A DNA stretch of 64,000 bases from NCBI RefSeq assembly GCF_030065675.1, contig NZ_JASJDK010000002.1:1-64000 (forward strand), written 5' to 3'. How positions within the stretch are numbered: position 1 is the stretch's first letter; the number at the start of each line of letters is the position of its first letter. Source of the stretch: Mastigocoleus sp. MO_188.B34 (lineage in GTDB: Bacteria; Cyanobacteriota; Cyanobacteriia; Cyanobacteriales; Nostocaceae). The translations under genes were made by a program, and so were the position numbers. The notes under the pieces were generated by a model that saw nothing but the letters and a program-made list of their open reading frames with translations, was not told the origin of the DNA and made no database searches. Shown here piece after piece: positions 61,308 through 64,000 of the stretch.

Positions 61308-62039
61308 ATGAGTAAATCGACTGTTATGAATGATACCTGGCGACCTGTGCCAGCAAATTTAACTCTGTTGCAAGATGAGATCCACGTTTGGCGAATCAAT
61401 CTTGATATACCAGAAGAAAGGGTACAACAGCTATTAGAAACATTATCAACAGATGAGGTCGCTCGTGCTGACCGATTTTATAAAGAGCAACATCGCCAAA
61501 GGTTCATCGCCGGTCGTGCTACGCTGCGCAGTATTTTGGGTCGTTATTTGGATATAGAACCACAAAAATTAGAGTTTTGTTATGAGCCTTTAGGTAAACC
61601 TGTTTTAGCGGAGACTTGTGGAGGAAATCAACTGCACTTTAATTTATCTCATTCTCAGGATTTAGCATTATGTGCAGTTAATCGCGATCGCCCAATTGGG
61701 ATAGACCTAGAGTATATTTCGCCAATTTCTGATGTTCTCAACCTTGCAAAACAGTTTTTTTCTCCTAAGGAATATTCAATAATGCGATCGCTTCCACCGC
61801 ACCAAAAACAACAAACCTTTTTTCGCTATTGGACTTGTAAGGAAGCTTATTTGAAAGCAACGGGTGCAGGGTTAGCACAGTTACAAGAAATTGAAATAAA
61901 TCTCTCCCCTGGAGAAAGCGCCAAATTGAAAACAGATTCTAACTGGAGTTTACTAGAACTAGTTCCCCAAAGAAATGCTGTTGCTGCAGTTGCAATTAAG
62001 GGTTCTGGGTTTAGTTTAAAGTGCTGGCAATATTCATAA
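61308..62039 (+). CDS. hetI: Sfp-type phosphopantetheinyl transferase HetI
   Basis: A 243-aa 4'-phosphopantetheinyl transferase. Signatures: GRATLRSILGRYL, PLGKPVL, HFNLSHSQDLALCAV, IGIDLEYI (metal-binding Asp and Glu) and FFRYWTCKEAYLKATGAGL. It transfers phosphopantetheine from CoA to the Ser of ACPs, here very probably the two ACPs in HglE and the one in HglB, and likely also the primary fatty-acid ACP. HetI is the enzyme of this type next to hetN and hglB in Anabaena. Here it is separated from hglB by about 5.9 kb of inserted DNA, so it is transcribed apart. The start at MSKSTVMND is typical; an internal Met lies six codons on. Confidence 0.9.
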   Translation: MSKSTVMNDTWRPVPANLTLLQDEIHVWRINLDIPEERVQQLLETLSTDEVARADRFYKEQHRQRFIAGRATLRSILGRYLDIEPQKLEFCYEPLGKPVLAETCGGNQLHFNLSHSQDLALCAVNRDRPIGIDLEYISPISDVLNLAKQFFSPKEYSIMRSLPPHQKQQTFFRYWTCKEAYLKATGAGLAQLQEIEINLSPGESAKLKTDSNWSLLELVPQRNAVAAVAIKGSGFSLKCWQYS

Positions 62040-62230
62040 AATTGAGGGGTGGGGAATTGGGAAGTGTATTTAGCAAAGGAATAGAGGAAACTAAGGGAGT
62101 GAGGGAGAAAAATACTCGATCTTATACCCACAATTCCAATTGCGAACACTAAGCAATACTTACTTTACCTAATTCCTAATCCCCAATCGCCATTCGCCGC
62201 TCGCGGCGCGCGGGCTCACCCAATCCTCCA

Positions 62231-63283
62231 TCACTGCATCTCTACCCATTCGATAATACGGTTCCATACCCACCAGGGGTCTGGGTCATTGGCTTGTTGC
62301 TGACCTTTTTTGCTATTTATATAACCAATATGACCGCCATATTTGGTTAATAGTAAATCAATTGCTGGGTTCCCACTACAAGCAGTTTTTAAGTCATCAA
62401 CAATATCTGGGAGAAAAAATGGATCGTCTTCGGCATAAATAATCAAAGTTGGTTTTAAAATGTTTGGCAGTAACTGCAAAGCACTGCTGGCATCATAGTA
62501 AGATTCCACACTGGGAAAACCCAATCGATCAATTACTAACTCGTGATCGAAGCCCCAAATACTCCGAGCACGTTTGATCGCATCCGGGTCTAAGCTTCCA
62601 GGGTGAGCCTCATGGATCTTCCAAGCAAGTTGTTTCAAATTTTTGGCAATTCTGGATTCAACGAATTTGCCAAAAGGATAGGAAACTAAGTAAGCTAAGG
62701 ATCGCTTAGAGTCCAAGTTAGGGCAAACTGCTGCAACTCCACCAATATCATCAGATTGAATTCCAATATCGGTAGTTTGTTTTTTGAGTTCTGTTGCTGC
62801 TTTATTACCCCATAAAGCTAATTGTCCTCCCAAGGAATAACCAACGAACCAATACTTTGCTGGACAACCAATTGCTGCAGCACCTGCTGCTATGCGAACA
62901 AAATCATCCCCCTCAAATAAACCATCACTAGTTAAAGTGGGGGATAGTTCCGCTGATTTACCATGGGCGCGCCAATCAAATAAAATCACTGCATAGCCGC
63001 GATTATATGCTTTACGTGCCAAAATCCTGAGTGACCACTCACTTTCAAGGTCGCCCGTAATGCCGTAGGTGGCGATAATGGTACCGCGAGGATTTTCGGG
63101 GATCGCAACCAAGCCGTATAAGGGTACATCTTGGAATCCGCGAAAAATATGTTCTTTATAAGGCAAATCGGGACTATTTGAGGTTTTTTCCCAGTATTTT
63201 TTGCCCCACAAAGCAGAATATATAGTCATTCGCACACCATTTTGTAAAAACCGAGACGGTTTATAGGCGGCATTACACAACAT
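62231..63283 (-). CDS. YheT-like alpha/beta hydrolase
   Basis: A 350-aa alpha/beta hydrolase of the YheT/AB-hydrolase-1 type. [20 protein letters not shown] is the oxyanion region, [15 protein letters not shown] the strand-4 segment, [13 protein letters not shown] the nucleophile elbow (Ser), [14 protein letters not shown] the acid and [12 protein letters not shown] the His. The family holds esterases of unknown natural substrate. The first ~18 residues ([18 protein letters not shown]) may belong to the protein or be an over-extension, with [13 protein letters not shown] as the alternative start. It faces hetI and has rpaA diverging from its start. Confidence 0.8.
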   Translation of the reverse strand: MLCNAAYKPSRFLQNGVRMTIYSALWGKKYWEKTSNSPDLPYKEHIFRGFQDVPLYGLVAIPENPRGTIIATYGITGDLESEWSLRILARKAYNRGYAVILFDWRAHGKSAELSPTLTSDGLFEGDDFVRIAAGAAAIGCPAKYWFVGYSLGGQLALWGNKAATELKKQTTDIGIQSDDIGGVAAVCPNLDSKRSLAYLVSYPFGKFVESRIAKNLKQLAWKIHEAHPGSLDPDAIKRARSIWGFDHELVIDRLGFPSVESYYDASSALQLLPNILKPTLIIYAEDDPFFLPDIVDDLKTACSGNPAIDLLLTKYGGHIGYINSKKGQQQANDPDPWWVWNRIIEWVEMQ

Positions 63284-63430
63284 ATTAGTAAAGTTCTATC
63301 TAATGACTCACAATCCTTTTATCTTAATATTTATGTTATATTTAAATTCTTTTTTATAATCAAGACAGCAGTCTTTGTAATTCCCAAAGATTCTTATTTA
63401 TCCTTAATAAGTAGTAATGATTTTTTAATA

Positions 63431-64000
63431 ATGCCAAGAATTCTTGTCATAGATGATGACCCGGCGATTTCAGAATTAGTTGCTGTCAACTTAGAAATGG
63501 CTGGTTATGATGTCAGCCAAGCGGAAGACGGTATTAAAGGTCAAGCATTGGCACTCCAATTGCAGCCAGACCTGATCATGTTAGATTTAATGTTACCTAG
63601 AGTCGATGGATTTACGGTTTGTCAAAGATTGCGTCGAGACGATCGCACTTCGGAAATCCCGGTGTTGATGCTGACAGCTTTGAGTCAAACTCAAGATAAG
63701 GTAGAAGGTTTTAACGCTGGGGCAGATGATTATCTCACTAAGCCCTTTGAAGTGGAAGAAATGCTGGCTAGGGTACGGGCATTATTGCGACGTACTGATC
63801 GCATACCACAGGCTGCGAAGCATAGCGAAATTCTTAACTACGGACCTTTAACCTTGGTTCCAGAAAGGTTTGAGGCGATATGGTTTAATCAGACTATTAA
63901 GTTAACACACCTGGAGTTTGAACTGCTACATTGTTTGTTACAACGTCACGGACAAACAGTTTCTCCCAGTGAAATACTCAGGGAAGTTTGGGGTTACGAT
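63431..64000 (+). CDS. rpaA: OmpR-type response regulator RpaA (3' end cut by window edge)
   Basis: The first 190 codons of a response regulator. A receiver domain ([79 protein letters not shown]) is followed by the start of a winged-helix DNA-binding domain ([29 protein letters not shown]). The phospho-accepting Asp and the Lys are present. From memory this is almost the textbook RpaA sequence, the output regulator of the circadian clock (with SasA) and of energy-related genes in cyanobacteria. The ATG at 63431 is supported by the conserved start [10 protein letters not shown]. The gene runs past the right edge. Confidence 0.85.
   Translation, partial: MPRILVIDDDPAISELVAVNLEMAGYDVSQAEDGIKGQALALQLQPDLIMLDLMLPRVDGFTVCQRLRRDDRTSEIPVLMLTALSQTQDKVEGFNAGADDYLTKPFEVEEMLARVRALLRRTDRIPQAAKHSEILNYGPLTLVPERFEAIWFNQTIKLTHLEFELLHCLLQRHGQTVSPSEILREVWGYD

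Noticed and set aside
1-64000. tRNA or rRNA genes
   Set aside because: I saw no cloverleaf with a T-arm GGTTCRA and CCA-type end, nor rRNA core motifs. A covariance-model scan would settle this.

Overview
The window looks like chromosome of a filamentous, heterocyst-forming cyanobacterium (Nostocales). It carries a heterocyst glycolipid (hgl) synthesis, glycosylation and export island, a HetI-type phosphopantetheinyl transferase and a response regulator that reads as RpaA. It is AT-rich with scattered GCGATCGC (HIP1-type) sites, and many gaps hold the short tandem repeats and palindromes typical of these genomes. The species cannot be fixed from sequence alone.

Layout. (1) 1-10.4 kb and 16.7-20.7 kb: extracellular phosphate-scavenging proteins. 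These are a tandem PhoX-like (DUF839) protein, a deletion remnant of a PhoA-type alkaline phosphatase, a phytase-like esterase interrupted by two glycerophosphodiesterase domains, and a beta-propeller phytase interrupted by a GDSL hydrolase. Three of the four share an RTX-type C-terminal end. Three PHO-box-like arrays with 11-bp or 22-bp spacing lie upstream, so this looks like a phosphate-starvation regulon of secreted, mosaic enzymes. (2) 10.5-16.2 kb, minus strand: an AAA-coiled coil-GUN4 protein, an EAD1-AAA ATPase and an FkbM methyltransferase; the first two resemble conflict or signalling NTPases. (3) 21-28 kb: a cation/proton antiporter, a cNMP-domain histidine kinase, a structured non-coding element, an alpha/beta hydrolase, a DUF4112 protein, a coiled-coil membrane protein and an IS1 tail.

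(4) 28.4-35.1 kb, minus strand: glycolipid finishing and export genes. HgdB (membrane fusion) and HgdC (permease) lie upstream of an epimerase and two glycosyltransferases, the last probably HglT. (5) 36-38.6 kb: a ParB-like protein with a catalytically broken methyltransferase tail, and a small conserved-looking protein. (6) 39.5-55.4 kb, plus strand: the hgl polyketide/PUFA-like synthase, with KS-AT-ACP-ACP-KR(N), KR(C)-DH, KS-CLF-AT, a PfaD-type enoyl reductase and an ACP-thioester reductase (HglB/HetM). Together they would build and reductively release the long-chain alcohol aglycone; HetI at 61.3 kb would load the ACPs, the glycosyltransferase would add sugar, and HgdBC would help export.

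(7) 55.7-60 kb: an insertion between hglB and hetI, where Anabaena PCC 7120 carries hetN. It holds a multispanning membrane protein, a probable frameshifted Gly/Glu-repeat gene, an IS630 transposase remnant, and a 2OG-Fe(II) oxygenase with a transposase-like N-terminal HTH plus a duplicated 3' fragment of it. No hetN is seen. (8) 62-64 kb: a YheT-like hydrolase and the start of rpaA, cut by the window edge.

The most unusual features are the Pho-boxed RTX mosaic phosphatases, whose paralogous tails have opposite charge; the EAD1-AAA / AAA-GUN4 pair; and the possible transposase-HTH/oxygenase fusion. All calls come from reading the sequence; no database search was run.
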